A stretch of DNA of 64,000 bases, from contig CALGAR010000025.1 of the NCBI GenBank assembly GCA_937959285.1, forward strand, positions 11,962 through 75,961, given 5' to 3'. A program made the position numbers and the translations under genes. Position 1 is the stretch's first letter. Every line of letters starts with the position of its first letter. The notes under the pieces were generated by a model. The model saw only the letters and a list, made by a program, of their open reading frames with translations, did not search any database and was not told the origin of the DNA. This document shows positions 39,572 to 48,824 of this stretch, one piece after another. The DNA is from an uncultured Bryobacterales bacterium. Lineage in GTDB: Bacteria > Acidobacteriota > Terriglobia > Bryobacterales > Bryobacteraceae.

Positions 39572-41638
39572 ATGGATGTTACTCTGCGCACTCCTACCGC
39601 CCCTCCCACGGCCCGCAAGCAGCCGAAGCGCCTGGAACTCCACGGAGACGTGCGAATTGACGATTATTTCTGGCTAAGGGACCGGAAAAATCCTGAGGTG
39701 ATCGCCTATCTGGAGGCTGAAAATCGCTACACCGAAGAACAGATGCGCAGTGTACAGGGGCTGCGCGAGAAGCTTTACAAGGAGATTGTCGGCCGCATCC
39801 AGGAGACAGACACCTCAGTTCCTACGAAAATCGGAGGCTATTACTACTACATTCGGACCGAACAGGGAAAGCAGTACGGCATCTCGTGCCGGAAAAAGGG
39901 CTCTCTCGATGCTCCGGAAGAGGTGCTCCTCGATTCGAATCTCCTCGCCGACGGCCATGCATACTTCCGCCTCGGAGTTTTCGAAGTTAGCCCGGACCAT
40001 CGTCTCCTGGCCTATTCCGTTGACACCGTTGGCGATGAGACGTACACGCTTTTCATCAAAAATCTTGACACCGGAGAGCTGCTCGCCGATCGGATTTTCA
40101 ACACGTACTATTCGGTTGAGTGGGCGAACGACAACGAGACGATTTTCTATAACGTGGTTGAGCCGTCGACAAAGCGGCCCTTCCAGGTCTTTCGCCACCG
40201 GCTCGGTACTCCAGCCGAAGAGGACAAGCTCGTCTACCACGAGCCGGACGAGGCATTCACTCTGAACATCGGCAAGAGCCGGAGTCGAGAGTATCTGTTC
40301 CTCGTCCTCGATAGCGCGACGACCACCGAAATCAGGTACCTGCGGGCGGACAACCCGGAGGGCGAGTTTCAAACTCTATTGCCTCGCAGGCACGACATTG
40401 AGTACGACGTTGAGCACCACAGCGACTGGTTCTATCTGCGGATTAACGATACCGGACGGAATTTCCGCCTGGTTCGCACGCCGGTTTCAAATCCATCTCC
40501 GGAGGCTTGGCAAGAGGTCATCCCGCACCGGCCGGATGTGCTTCTCGAAAGCGTAGACGCCTTCCGGGATCACCTGGCGATTGTGGAACGGCATCAGGGC
40601 CTGCGGCGCATTCGGATTGATTCACTGCCGGACGCTTCCAGCCACTACATCGAGTTTCCCGAGCCGACCTACACTGTCTTCCCGACCAGCAATTACGAGT
40701 TCGACACGAAGCTGCTTCGGTTCACTTATAGTTCTCTTGTCACTCCAGATTCGGTCTATGACTACGACATGACCACCCGGAGCATGGAGCTCAAGAAGCG
40801 GACGCCTGTATTGGGTGGCTATGATCCCAGCCAGTATCGCTCCGAACGGCTCTACGCGACAGCGCCAGACGGAGTTCAGGTTCCTGTCTCGCTGGTGTAC
40901 CGCGCAGGCCTGGTGAAGAACAGGCGGAACCCGACTTTGCTCTACGGATACGGAGCCTACGGCCATAGCATCGATCCGTCATTCTCCTCCGACCGTTTGA
41001 GCCTGCTCGATCGTGGGTTTGTGTATGCCATCGCTCACATCAGGGGCGGGTCGGAACTGGGCAAGCCGTGGCATGACGACGGCAAGATGCTGCGCAAGAA
41101 GAACAGCTTCACCGATTTCATCGCTTGCGCCGAGCATCTGGTCCGCGAGCAGTACACTTCTCCGGACTGCCTTGCCGCGATGGGCGGGAGTGCGGGCGGT
41201 CTCCTGATGGGCGCTGTCCTGAATCTTCGCCCCGATCTCTTTCACGCCATGATCGCTAAGGTGCCGTTCGTCGACATTATCAACACGATGCTTGATCCGA
41301 CGCTGCCGCTCACCGTCGGCGAGTACGAGGAGTGGGGCAACCCGCAGGACCCCGAATATTACGCGTATATGCGGTCTTACTCTCCGTACGATAACCTGGC
41401 TGAACGCGCGTATCCTCATATTCTGGTCACCGCCGGTCTCAACGATCCCAGGGTGTCATATTGGGAGCCGGCCAAGTGGGTTGCGAAGATGCGAACCCTG
41501 AAGCGCGACAACACACTCCTGCTGCTCAAAACGAATATGGGGGCGGGGCACTTCGGCGCGTCCGGACGCTACGAGCGCATGAAGGAAACAGCGTTTGAAT
41601 ACGCCTTCCTACTGAAGGTTTTCGGGATCGAAGAGTGA
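39572..41638 (+). CDS. ptrB: Oligopeptidase B (S9A serine peptidase)
   Basis: A 688-residue protein. The ATG at 39572 is chosen because MDVTLRTPTAPPTARKQP leads directly to the family's opening VRIDDYFWLRDRKNPEV; an earlier in-frame Met gives 39 unrelated residues. The N-terminal half is a seven-bladed propeller. The alpha/beta-hydrolase domain has HIRGGSELGKPWHDDGKM, the catalytic Ser540 in MGGSAGGLLMGAV, VPFVDIINTMLDPTLPLT, the Asp in GLNDPRVSYWEPAKW (near 623) and the His in GAGHFGASGRYERM (near 660). Known: cleaves after Lys/Arg in short peptides in the cytoplasm. Strong call; ptrB is used as the family symbol. Confidence 0.94.
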   Translation: MDVTLRTPTAPPTARKQPKRLELHGDVRIDDYFWLRDRKNPEVIAYLEAENRYTEEQMRSVQGLREKLYKEIVGRIQETDTSVPTKIGGYYYYIRTEQGKQYGISCRKKGSLDAPEEVLLDSNLLADGHAYFRLGVFEVSPDHRLLAYSVDTVGDETYTLFIKNLDTGELLADRIFNTYYSVEWANDNETIFYNVVEPSTKRPFQVFRHRLGTPAEEDKLVYHEPDEAFTLNIGKSRSREYLFLVLDSATTTEIRYLRADNPEGEFQTLLPRRHDIEYDVEHHSDWFYLRINDTGRNFRLVRTPVSNPSPEAWQEVIPHRPDVLLESVDAFRDHLAIVERHQGLRRIRIDSLPDASSHYIEFPEPTYTVFPTSNYEFDTKLLRFTYSSLVTPDSVYDYDMTTRSMELKKRTPVLGGYDPSQYRSERLYATAPDGVQVPVSLVYRAGLVKNRRNPTLLYGYGAYGHSIDPSFSSDRLSLLDRGFVYAIAHIRGGSELGKPWHDDGKMLRKKNSFTDFIACAEHLVREQYTSPDCLAAMGGSAGGLLMGAVLNLRPDLFHAMIAKVPFVDIINTMLDPTLPLTVGEYEEWGNPQDPEYYAYMRSYSPYDNLAERAYPHILVTAGLNDPRVSYWEPAKWVAKMRTLKRDNTLLLLKTNMGAGHFGASGRYERMKETAFEYAFLLKVFGIEE

Positions 41639-41663
41639 TGCGGCGGTACGAACGGGGGATTCG

Positions 41664-42482
41664 ATGAACTCCACGATGGCGGCGCCGAGCGACAGCTTCC
41701 TGCGGACGCTTGTGACGCGCCACAGCCTCCTTTATCAGATGGTCCGGCGCGACTTCGAACAGCGCTTTGTCGGGTCGGCGGCCGGCTGGCTCTGGAGCCT
41801 GATCCATCCCCTGGTGCTGCTGCTGAGCTGGACGTTCGTCTTCCAATGGTGCCTCAAGGTGCCCCCACCGCCTGACGCGCTGACTCAAAATTACACGCTG
41901 TTTCTCTTTTGCGGTTACCTTCCGTGGATGCTGTTTCAGGAGACCGTCCAGCGGTCGGCGAATTCGTTAATTGACAACGCCAATTTGATTACGAAAACGA
42001 TTTTCCCGTCTGAGCTGGTCCCGGTCTCGATCTTCCTGTCCTCGCTCGTGAGTCATCTCATCGCGCTGTGCCTCGTGATCGCCATGGTGGCTGTCGTTCT
42101 GCACACTGTGAGCGTCATGGTATTGCTGCTCCCGCTATACACGGTTCTGCTCGGACTGTTTGCCGTCGGCGTGGGCTGGATTTTCGCGGCGCTTCAGGTC
42201 TATTTAAGAGACACCGCGCAGGTTGTTGTTGTCCTTCTGACTGGTTGGTTTTGGCTGACGCCAATCTTTATCGACGAATCCAGGTTTCCGGAAAACCTCC
42301 GGTTCCTGATCACCGCCAACCCGTTGGCTTATGTCGTCCGAGGCTACCGGGAGCGGATCTTGTCAAACCGCGTGCCGGATGTGGAAGAACTGGCGGTACT
42401 GGCTTTGTACGCCGTCGGAGCTTTTCTCCTGGGCGCGGTTGTATTCAAGCATTTGAAGAGCGGTTTTGCCGACGTGCTGTGA
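41664..42482 (+). CDS. ABC-2 type permease of the polysaccharide-export (Wzm/TagG) type
   Basis: A 272-residue membrane protein with six hydrophobic segments. The opening LLYQMVRRDFEQRFVGSAAGWLWSLIHPL, seen as RRDFEQRFVGSAAGWLW, is the standard start of Wzm/TagG/KpsM-type permeases. SANSLIDNANLITKTIFPSELVP, and LRFLITANPLAYVVRGYRE near the end, are also typical. Known: such permeases act with a separate ATPase (Wzt/TagH/KpsT) to export polysaccharide or teichoic-type polymers. No such ATPase lies within the window. It follows the peptidase on the same strand by 25 bp, but a shared function is not evident. Confidence 0.9.
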   Translation: MNSTMAAPSDSFLRTLVTRHSLLYQMVRRDFEQRFVGSAAGWLWSLIHPLVLLLSWTFVFQWCLKVPPPPDALTQNYTLFLFCGYLPWMLFQETVQRSANSLIDNANLITKTIFPSELVPVSIFLSSLVSHLIALCLVIAMVAVVLHTVSVMVLLLPLYTVLLGLFAVGVGWIFAALQVYLRDTAQVVVVLLTGWFWLTPIFIDESRFPENLRFLITANPLAYVVRGYRERILSNRVPDVEELAVLALYAVGAFLLGAVVFKHLKSGFADVL

Positions 42483-42536
42483 GTTTTTCCTGCGCACTGT
42501 CCTCCGCTGGTATCCTTAGAATATTAAGGTCTGCTC

Positions 42537-43913
42537 ATGTCTGTGACACGCCGCAGTTTCCTGATATCCTCCGCGGCGGCTCCGCTGCTGGCGCAGCGCC
42601 GAACGACACAGCGCCCTAATATCGTACTGATCCTTGCGGACGACCTGGCGGCCTGGATGGTCGGCTGCTACGGCAATAAGGAGATCCGTACGCCGAATAT
42701 CGATAGTCTCGCGCGGCTTGGGACCCGATTCTTAAACGCCTACGTCTGCTCGCCGATCTGCTCTCCCAGCCGGGCCACTTTGTTCACCGGCCGGACCCCA
42801 CGGCAGCACGGCATTCATGATTTCCTTACGCCGCGTCCTATCGAGTCGCCTCCTCAGGGACAGTTGGAACCTCCGGCGTCTTTTGAGAAAGAGGTGATGA
42901 TTTCGGATCTGCTGGCAGGGGCGGGCTACAACTGCGGCTATGTCGGCAAGTGGCACATGGGCAATGATGCCAACCCCGGCCACGGCTACACCTACACCTA
43001 CACGATGTCCGGCGGGTCCCGCTCATACACCGACCCGGAGATGAACCTGAACGGCAAGCCGGTCAAGGAGACCGGGTACCTGACCGAGCTAATGACAAAG
43101 CGCGCGGTCGAGTTCCTGGACCAGCAGAACAGCGACAAGCCGTTCTTCCTCGTCGTGAGCTACCTCAATCCTCACACGCCATACGACGGACACCCGCAGA
43201 AATACTACGACATATACGCCAACGCCACCTTCGAGAGCTTCGGCTACGAGCAGCCAGCTCCGAGCGCTCTGCGCGAAAAGGAGATGCTGAAGGATATCGT
43301 GGGCAACCTGCGGAAGTGCGCCGCATCCGTGACAGCGCTCGATGATCAGATTCCGGTGCTGCTCTCGAACCTTCGGGCGAAAGGGCTGTGGGAGAACACG
43401 CTGATTATCTTCACAGGCGACAACGGATATCTGTTGGGACGGCATGGACTCTGGAGCAAAGGCCTCGCTTCCGACCCGATCAACATGTATGAGGAGTCGA
43501 TGAAGGTCCCGATGATCCTGAGCTGGCCGGGGAAGATTCCGATCGAGGCCACGCGCCCGGAACTCGTCAGCTTCTACGACGTCCTGCCGACACTCTGTGA
43601 TGCCGTCGACATCCCCGAGCCCACGGACCGAAACCTCTGCGGGCGCAGTTTCCTGCCGCTTGCCACAAACACCCCGCTACCAAAGGATCAGCCTTGGAGG
43701 AACACCGTCTTTGGCCATTTCCGAAATACAGAAATGGCTCGCGACGCCCGGTACAAGCTGGTGCTGCGGAACAACGGCGAGGGTCCGAACGAACTCTACG
43801 ACCTGTCCGCCGATCCTCAGGAGCGGGTCAATCAGTTCGACAACCCGATGTTCCTGAACACTCGGAACCGCCTGCGCCGGGAGCTTGATGAGTGGCGCAA
43901 GAAGACTTCTTGA
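42537..43913 (+). CDS. Tat-exported sulfatase
   Basis: A 458-residue protein with a twin-arginine signal (MSVTRRSFLISSAAAPLL). The sulfatase fold begins PNIVLILADDLAAWMVGCYG (metal-binding Asp pair 35-36). The formylglycine motif is complete: CSPICSPSRATLFTGRTP, with Cys75 in CSPSR converted to formylglycine, followed by KWHMGNDANPGHGY and later the metal-binding GDNGYLLGRHGLWSKG. Known: this aryl/carbohydrate sulfatase class removes sulfate from sulfated sugars and requires an FGE or anSME maturase; none is seen here. Inferred role: desulfation of sulfated glycans, which would fit the sugar-degrading genes further along the window. Confidence 0.93.
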   Translation: MSVTRRSFLISSAAAPLLAQRRTTQRPNIVLILADDLAAWMVGCYGNKEIRTPNIDSLARLGTRFLNAYVCSPICSPSRATLFTGRTPRQHGIHDFLTPRPIESPPQGQLEPPASFEKEVMISDLLAGAGYNCGYVGKWHMGNDANPGHGYTYTYTMSGGSRSYTDPEMNLNGKPVKETGYLTELMTKRAVEFLDQQNSDKPFFLVVSYLNPHTPYDGHPQKYYDIYANATFESFGYEQPAPSALREKEMLKDIVGNLRKCAASVTALDDQIPVLLSNLRAKGLWENTLIIFTGDNGYLLGRHGLWSKGLASDPINMYEESMKVPMILSWPGKIPIEATRPELVSFYDVLPTLCDAVDIPEPTDRNLCGRSFLPLATNTPLPKDQPWRNTVFGHFRNTEMARDARYKLVLRNNGEGPNELYDLSADPQERVNQFDNPMFLNTRNRLRRELDEWRKKTS

Positions 43914-44001
43914 AGTTTCCATCAAATTGAATTAGCAGGAGAGCTCGCATTTACGAGCCGTACGACCTGCGATAGCATCGATTGGCGAAAGGTGGAGGGT
44001 T

Positions 44002-45268
44002 ATGAACACCCGATGCTCGCGCAGAGCGCTCTTACGGCTCGCTCTCGGTCTCCCGGCTGGGGCCTGGATGGCCCGCTACAAGGCGTTGGCGGCCCCTTAC
44101 GAGGGGCAGGTCAAGATCACGGCCATCAAGGCGATGCAGCTCGATTTCCAGTTCGATGGCTGCCTTATCAAAATTGAGACCGATGCGGGTCTCGTCGGGT
44201 ATGGAGAAACGGGCGTCAACGGCCCGATGGGACGCATCTGGCACACCTAACCGGCGGCCAGTTTCCGAACGCTTCCAAGTATGGCGGCTTCGGGGCTGAT
44301 CGGGCCGATCCCCTCTCGATCGAGAAGCACTTTTATCAAATGACCTCGCTGCAGCATCTGTTCATGGCGTTCATGGGCACCGTCAGCGGCATTGACATTG
44401 CCCTTTGGGACCTTGCCGGCAAGATCACTGGCCAGCCGGTCTACAAGCTGCTCGGCGGCCCATTCCGCGACGGGTGTCCGATGTACTCGCACGGTGATGC
44501 GCTCCGGAATATGCATGACAAGGCGGCGTGCCGCGAGTGGGTTCAGTTTGTGAAAGAGCAGCCCGAAGGTTTCACTGCTTTCAAATTCAATATCGATCAG
44601 GCCTTCCCGGTGGAACGTCCCTTCCATCCCGTTCTGACAACACAGGAACTCAGGAAGCTCTACCAGGCGTATGCGAACGTACGCGAAGCAGCGGGGGATT
44701 CGCTTGACATTGCGGTGGCGTGTCACGGCGAGTTTGATACGCCGAGCAGCATCGCGATTTGCAGGACGTCGAACCGCTGAATATGCTCTTCGTCGAGGAT
44801 GCGCTGAACGTGCCGTACTCGGAAGGCTGGGCTGCACTGAAACGCGCGAGCCGCGTTCCGATCATGACGGGCGAGAAGCTGGAACGGCTGCGCGATTTCA
44901 AGCCGTTTCTGGATGCCAAGGCTGTCGATATCATCCACCCGGACATCTCCTTCGCGGGCGGCTTCACAGGGTGCCGGAAGATTGCAGACTATGCGGCAAT
45001 CACCAGAACCCCGGTGGCTCTGCACAACGTCGGGACGCTCGTGCGAACCTATGCCTCCGCGCATATGTCCATGGCTATTCAAAATTTCTACCGGTCGGAA
45101 AGCTGGCTGGGACGCCCTGGCAGGCTTCGCGAGCAGATGACCAAAGGGGAGCCGCCAGCCGTGAAGAACGGGATACTCCGAGTACCGGACAAACCTGGGC
45201 TTGGGCTTGATATCGACGAAGCGTTTCTGCGTAAGCACGTCGCCCCGGGAGAGCCCTGGTGGGGCTGA
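44002..45268 (+). pseudogene. Enolase-superfamily (mandelate racemase/muconate lactonizing) enzyme, broken by two frameshifts
   Basis: Three pieces in three frames together give one family member. Piece 1 (from ATG 44002, good GGTGGAGG site) has a Tat-like signal (MNTRCSRRALLRLALGL) and the N-terminal capping domain (GLVGYGETGVNGPMG). Piece 2 resumes near 44240 in another frame (DPLSIEKHFYQMTSLQHLF, then GIDIALWDLAGKITGQPVY, YKLLGGPFRD). Piece 3 resumes near 44755 in the third frame with the barrel's metal-site half: MLFVEDALNVPYSEGWAALK, VPIMTGEKLERLRDFKPFL, and HPDISFAGGFTGCRKIAD. Shifts near 44240 and 44755 separate them. Known: the superfamily includes D-galactonate dehydratase-type acid-sugar dehydratases. 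As read, no full product can be made. Confidence 0.8.
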
Positions 45269-45273
45269 AGCGA

Positions 45274-48123
45274 TCAAGGCCGATCGTGGGCATCGAGCCG
45301 CGCCAGACGGGAAAGAACTTCCGCCTGCCTGCGCCTGCTGTAGACCGTTGACGGAAAGCTGCGGTCCCACTGGCTCCAGATGTTGAGATTCTTCTGATAA
45401 TGCAGCCGCGCGTTGTTGCGTTGCGCCGCCCGCTCACTCGCTGTCGCGCCGGAACGTGCCTGCCAGAGGTGATAGCGTGCCATGCCTTCGAGGGCGTCCG
45501 CCTCGTCTGCGAGATACTCGGCGTTCTTTGGCGCGAGCTGCACGAGATTTTCCGCAATGTTCAGGGCGCTGCGGTAATGCGGGGCGGCTTCGCTTTCGGA
45601 ACCTGCAGCAAGCAGGACGTCGGCTAGCAGCAAATGAGTTTTCCCGGCGGAGCGCCGGAAAAGAAGCCGGGAGGGATCCTTCCGGCTGATCTCCTCCTGC
45701 AGCGCAAGAGCAGATCTCAAATGAGAAACTGCCTCACGCAGCCTGGATTGCTCTTTGAGGACCATGCCCAGGCAGGCGTTGAGCACGGATTCGTGATAGG
45801 CGAACTCGATGCTTTGGACTCTGAGACTGGCGTGGCGGGCAAGAGCGGTGATGCCGCGGCGGTGCAAGGCTGCGGCGCGCTCCGGATCCTTTGCCGCCAG
45901 CAGCACGCCCAATACTCGGGCGGCTGAAACCAGATCGTGCAGGGCCAGGACATCGGCAGGGTCGGCAGACGCCGCTTGCTCCGTTAGAGAATACGCCTCC
46001 TCGGCGTACGGGATCGCTTCTTTGGGCTTCATGAGGTTCAAGCCTGTCGGATCACCGAGGAGCCGGGCGGTGGAAATCTTTATCGCTGCCAGCAGCCGGC
46101 GATGCTCGGCGCCGGCCGGATTGTCATTCAGGAGCGCTGCTGCGTCGGCGTGAGCTTGCCTGACCTGGTCGAGCGCCTGTTCCAGCGCCCCTGAGGCTCT
46201 GAGAGCCTCGGCCAATCGGAGGCGGGCCTTGCACAGCCAGACTTTGGCTGACGGAACGGACGCGGTTTCGCTCCATTTGGACGCGATGCCGAGGCCATGC
46301 TCGTAGCGGGGGATGGCTGCCGGAGCATGACCAGCGCGCAACAGTACGTCGCCCGCCCTCAGATAGGAAACAAGCTGGACTTCGTAGTTCTCAACGGGCG
46401 AAGAACTGGCGGTTGAGAGGCTTGCAGCCAGCGAGAAGCCCTTCCGGTAGGAGTCGGCTGAGCTTGCCGAGTTTCCGCAGTATGCCTCGAGATCTCCGGC
46501 TTTGAAGTACGCCCACGCCAAACGGCGGACCAAAGGAGGATCTGCTTGCTTGGATTCTGCAACCCGCTCGTAGATTGCGATTGCCTTTTGAAGGTTCTTC
46601 AAGGCCTCCTGCGGCTGGCCGAGGTTGTGGGAAAGAGGATTCCCCAGAACGTCGGCTGCCCGTTCGTAGGCCGCTGCCAAGTCCACTCCGAGATTGCGGT
46701 CGTCCCGTGCATCCTCGGCGAGTGCGTCCAGATAGCCGAGCACGGTGGTCACCAGGGATGCACGGAGCTCCGTTGCCGCTGGCAGTCCCCGCAGCTTCTC
46801 CTCGTAGTCGGAAAGGAGCGTGTTGGCCAGCTCGCGGACTTGCTGAAACCGCCGCTCCGCGCGCCTGGCCTGCACCGTAGTTGCGATAATGCCGGAGACG
46901 AGCGTGACGAGCAGAAGCGATGTCGCCAGCAACGGCACGCCATGGCGGCGAACAAACTTCGTCGTGCGGTAGAAAACGGAGTCCTGCCGTGCGAGAACGG
47001 GCCGGCCTTCGAGGTAACGGCGGATGTCTTCAGAGAGCTGATCCGCTGAGACGTAGCGGTGGGCGGCATTCTTGTGCATCGCCATCAGAATGATGTTGTC
47101 CAGCTCCCCTGCGAGCTGCCGTGCCCGCTGACGCCGAGTGCGGAGCGGGAGATCCTCCCGCCGCTTGATTGCCGTGCTGGGCTTTTCCGTGTCTGCCTGG
47201 CAGATCACCTGCACCGCTTCGGCGGGTGACTTGGATTTGAGCCGGTGGGGCCGCTGCCCGGTCAGCAGCTCGTACAGCATGGCGCCCAGCGAGTAGATAT
47301 CGGTTGCGGTGGTTGGGGGCTCGCCGCGTACCTGCTCGGGGCTTGCGTAGTCCGGCGTGAGAACGCGAAAGCCGGCAGCCTGAAAGCTGACGGAGTCGTC
47401 GCTCCATGCGGGATCGAGAAGCTTCGCGATGCCGAAGTCCAGGAGCTTTGGCACGCCCTCCGCAGTGACAAGGACATTGCTCGGCTTCAAATCGCGGTGG
47501 ACTACCAGATTCTGATGTGCGTGGTGCACCGCGCTGCAGACCTGACGGAACAGCTCAAGCCTTTCCCGAATCGAGAGCTGCGCCGCCTCGCAGTACTGGT
47601 TGATCGGCTTGCCGTCGACATACTCCATCACGAGGTACGGCAAGCCATCACTGGAGACGCCCGCATCGAGCAGCCGGGCGATGTTCGGGTGCTCGAGCCT
47701 GGCGAGGATTTGACACTCGCGGCGGAATCGCCGGAGGACAAAGTCGCTGGCCATGCCGCGGCGGACAAGCTTGATCGCGACTGTCTTTTCGTATTGCTCA
47801 TCGTCGCGCACCGCCAGGTAGACGGAGCCCATGCCGCCGCGGCCTAGCAGTCTTGCCAGGCGATACGGTCCGATGCGCCGTCCGAGCGTCCCGATGGCGC
47901 TCAGATCCGACCCTTCAGGATCAAGCTCCGCGGCCGCTTCGAGCACGGCTCCCCGGATGAGCGGGCCAAGAGGCGTGTCGCTGGCGAGGAGAGCTTCCAC
48001 CTCCTGCCTTAGCTCCGGGTCATTCCGGCATGCGTTGTCGAGATAAAGAGCCCTCGCCGAGGGCTCGAGGTCGGCGGCATGTTGAAAGACCGTCTCGATG
48101 AGCCGCCACCGTTCTGGTGTCAT
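45274..48123 (-). CDS. Transmembrane Ser/Thr protein kinase with TPR-like sensor region
   Basis: A 949-residue protein. The start ATG at 48123 overlaps the TGA of the sigma factor gene (ATGA), so this start is well supported; earlier in-frame residues would be inside that gene. Kinase features: GRGGMGSVY (94-99), invariant Lys at 118 in VAIKLVRRG, HRDLKPSNVL (His209), DFGIAK (Asp229) and TPDYASPEQ. Residues about 396-416 are a transmembrane helix (VPLLATSLLLVTLVSGIIATT). The C-terminal 500 residues are helical repeats of the TPR kind (ALKNLQKAIAIYERVAES, EAAPHYRSALNIAENLVQ). Known: this is the STK class that travels with ECF-type sigma factors in Acidobacteriota. Confidence 0.92.
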   Translation of the reverse strand: MTPERWRLIETVFQHAADLEPSARALYLDNACRNDPELRQEVEALLASDTPLGPLIRGAVLEAAAELDPEGSDLSAIGTLGRRIGPYRLARLLGRGGMGSVYLAVRDDEQYEKTVAIKLVRRGMASDFVLRRFRRECQILARLEHPNIARLLDAGVSSDGLPYLVMEYVDGKPINQYCEAAQLSIRERLELFRQVCSAVHHAHQNLVVHRDLKPSNVLVTAEGVPKLLDFGIAKLLDPAWSDDSVSFQAAGFRVLTPDYASPEQVRGEPPTTATDIYSLGAMLYELLTGQRPHRLKSKSPAEAVQVICQADTEKPSTAIKRREDLPLRTRRQRARQLAGELDNIILMAMHKNAAHRYVSADQLSEDIRRYLEGRPVLARQDSVFYRTTKFVRRHGVPLLATSLLLVTLVSGIIATTVQARRAERRFQQVRELANTLLSDYEEKLRGLPAATELRASLVTTVLGYLDALAEDARDDRNLGVDLAAAYERAADVLGNPLSHNLGQPQEALKNLQKAIAIYERVAESKQADPPLVRRLAWAYFKAGDLEAYCGNSASSADSYRKGFSLAASLSTASSSPVENYEVQLVSYLRAGDVLLRAGHAPAAIPRYEHGLGIASKWSETASVPSAKVWLCKARLRLAEALRASGALEQALDQVRQAHADAAALLNDNPAGAEHRRLLAAIKISTARLLGDPTGLNLMKPKEAIPYAEEAYSLTEQAASADPADVLALHDLVSAARVLGVLLAAKDPERAAALHRRGITALARHASLRVQSIEFAYHESVLNACLGMVLKEQSRLREAVSHLRSALALQEEISRKDPSRLLFRRSAGKTHLLLADVLLAAGSESEAAPHYRSALNIAENLVQLAPKNAEYLADEADALEGMARYHLWQARSGATASERAAQRNNARLHYQKNLNIWSQWDRSFPSTVYSRRRQAEVLSRLARLDAHDRP

Positions 48124-48710
48124 GAGGAACTGGATGCTCCGGCGCCTCCGGTCAGGGCGCGCCGCAGCCACGCCTCGGCAAGGCGGGATTCCCGGAGAAC
48201 GGTGATGGGCGCAACTCCTAATGCCTCGGCTGTTTCCTCTATGGTGCACCCGCCAAAGTAACGCATCTCGATGATGCGGCTTTTGCGTTCGTCGAATGCC
48301 GACAACTCCCGGAGCGCTTCGTCGAGCGCCAGCAGATCGATACTCCGGCTGTTCGAGATGAGGCCGGCATCTTCAAGAGAAATTTTGCGTGAGCCGCTCC
48401 CCCTCCGGGCTGCATTCTTTTTGCGCGCATGGTCTACCAGCACCTGGCGCATCACATGTGAAGCGACGGCGAAGAAGTGAACACGGCTCTGCCACTCGGG
48501 TACGTTCTGGTTGATCAGCCGCAGATAGGTTTCATGAATCAGGGCTGTGGGCTGGAGGGTATGGTCACTGCGTTCCCGCTGCAAATAGGCCCGAGCGCGC
48601 GCGCGCAGCTCTTTGTAGATGGCCGAGGTGAGCTGGTCCAGAACTTCGTGATTGCCGTGGCTCCACTCGAGAAGAAGCTGCGTTATGTCCGTGCCGGGGT
48701 CATCCATCAT
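48120..48710 (-). CDS. ECF-type RNA polymerase sigma factor (Sigma70_ECF/TIGR02999-like)
   Basis: A 196-residue protein. The ATG at 48710 is chosen; a GTG just before it and an ATG just after are equally possible. Region 2 shows ITQLLLEWSHGNHEVLDQLT, YKELRARARAYLQRERSD and LQPTALIHETYLRLIN. Region 4 has the helix-turn-helix ALRELSAFDERKSRIIEMRY and GCTIEETAEALGVAPITVLRE. The HTLQPTALIHETYLRL segment is the mark of the Sig-70_X6/TIGR02999 subgroup. Known: in this subgroup the sigma factor usually sits next to a Ser/Thr kinase and no anti-sigma factor. Here the kinase gene is directly coupled (ATGA). Kinase control of sigma activity is an inference. Confidence 0.92.
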   Translation of the reverse strand: MMDDPGTDITQLLLEWSHGNHEVLDQLTSAIYKELRARARAYLQRERSDHTLQPTALIHETYLRLINQNVPEWQSRVHFFAVASHVMRQVLVDHARKKNAARRGSGSRKISLEDAGLISNSRSIDLLALDEALRELSAFDERKSRIIEMRYFGGCTIEETAEALGVAPITVLRESRLAEAWLRRALTGGAGASSSS

Positions 48711-48824
48711 CACAACGCGAACTGCTCATCTCCCGAATTCCCGGAGTCGGTGAACTTCCGACTTCCATGGGGAGCTCTCCAAAGCTTTCCCCCGTTCCTA
48801 TGCATATATATCATGGATTGCCAT

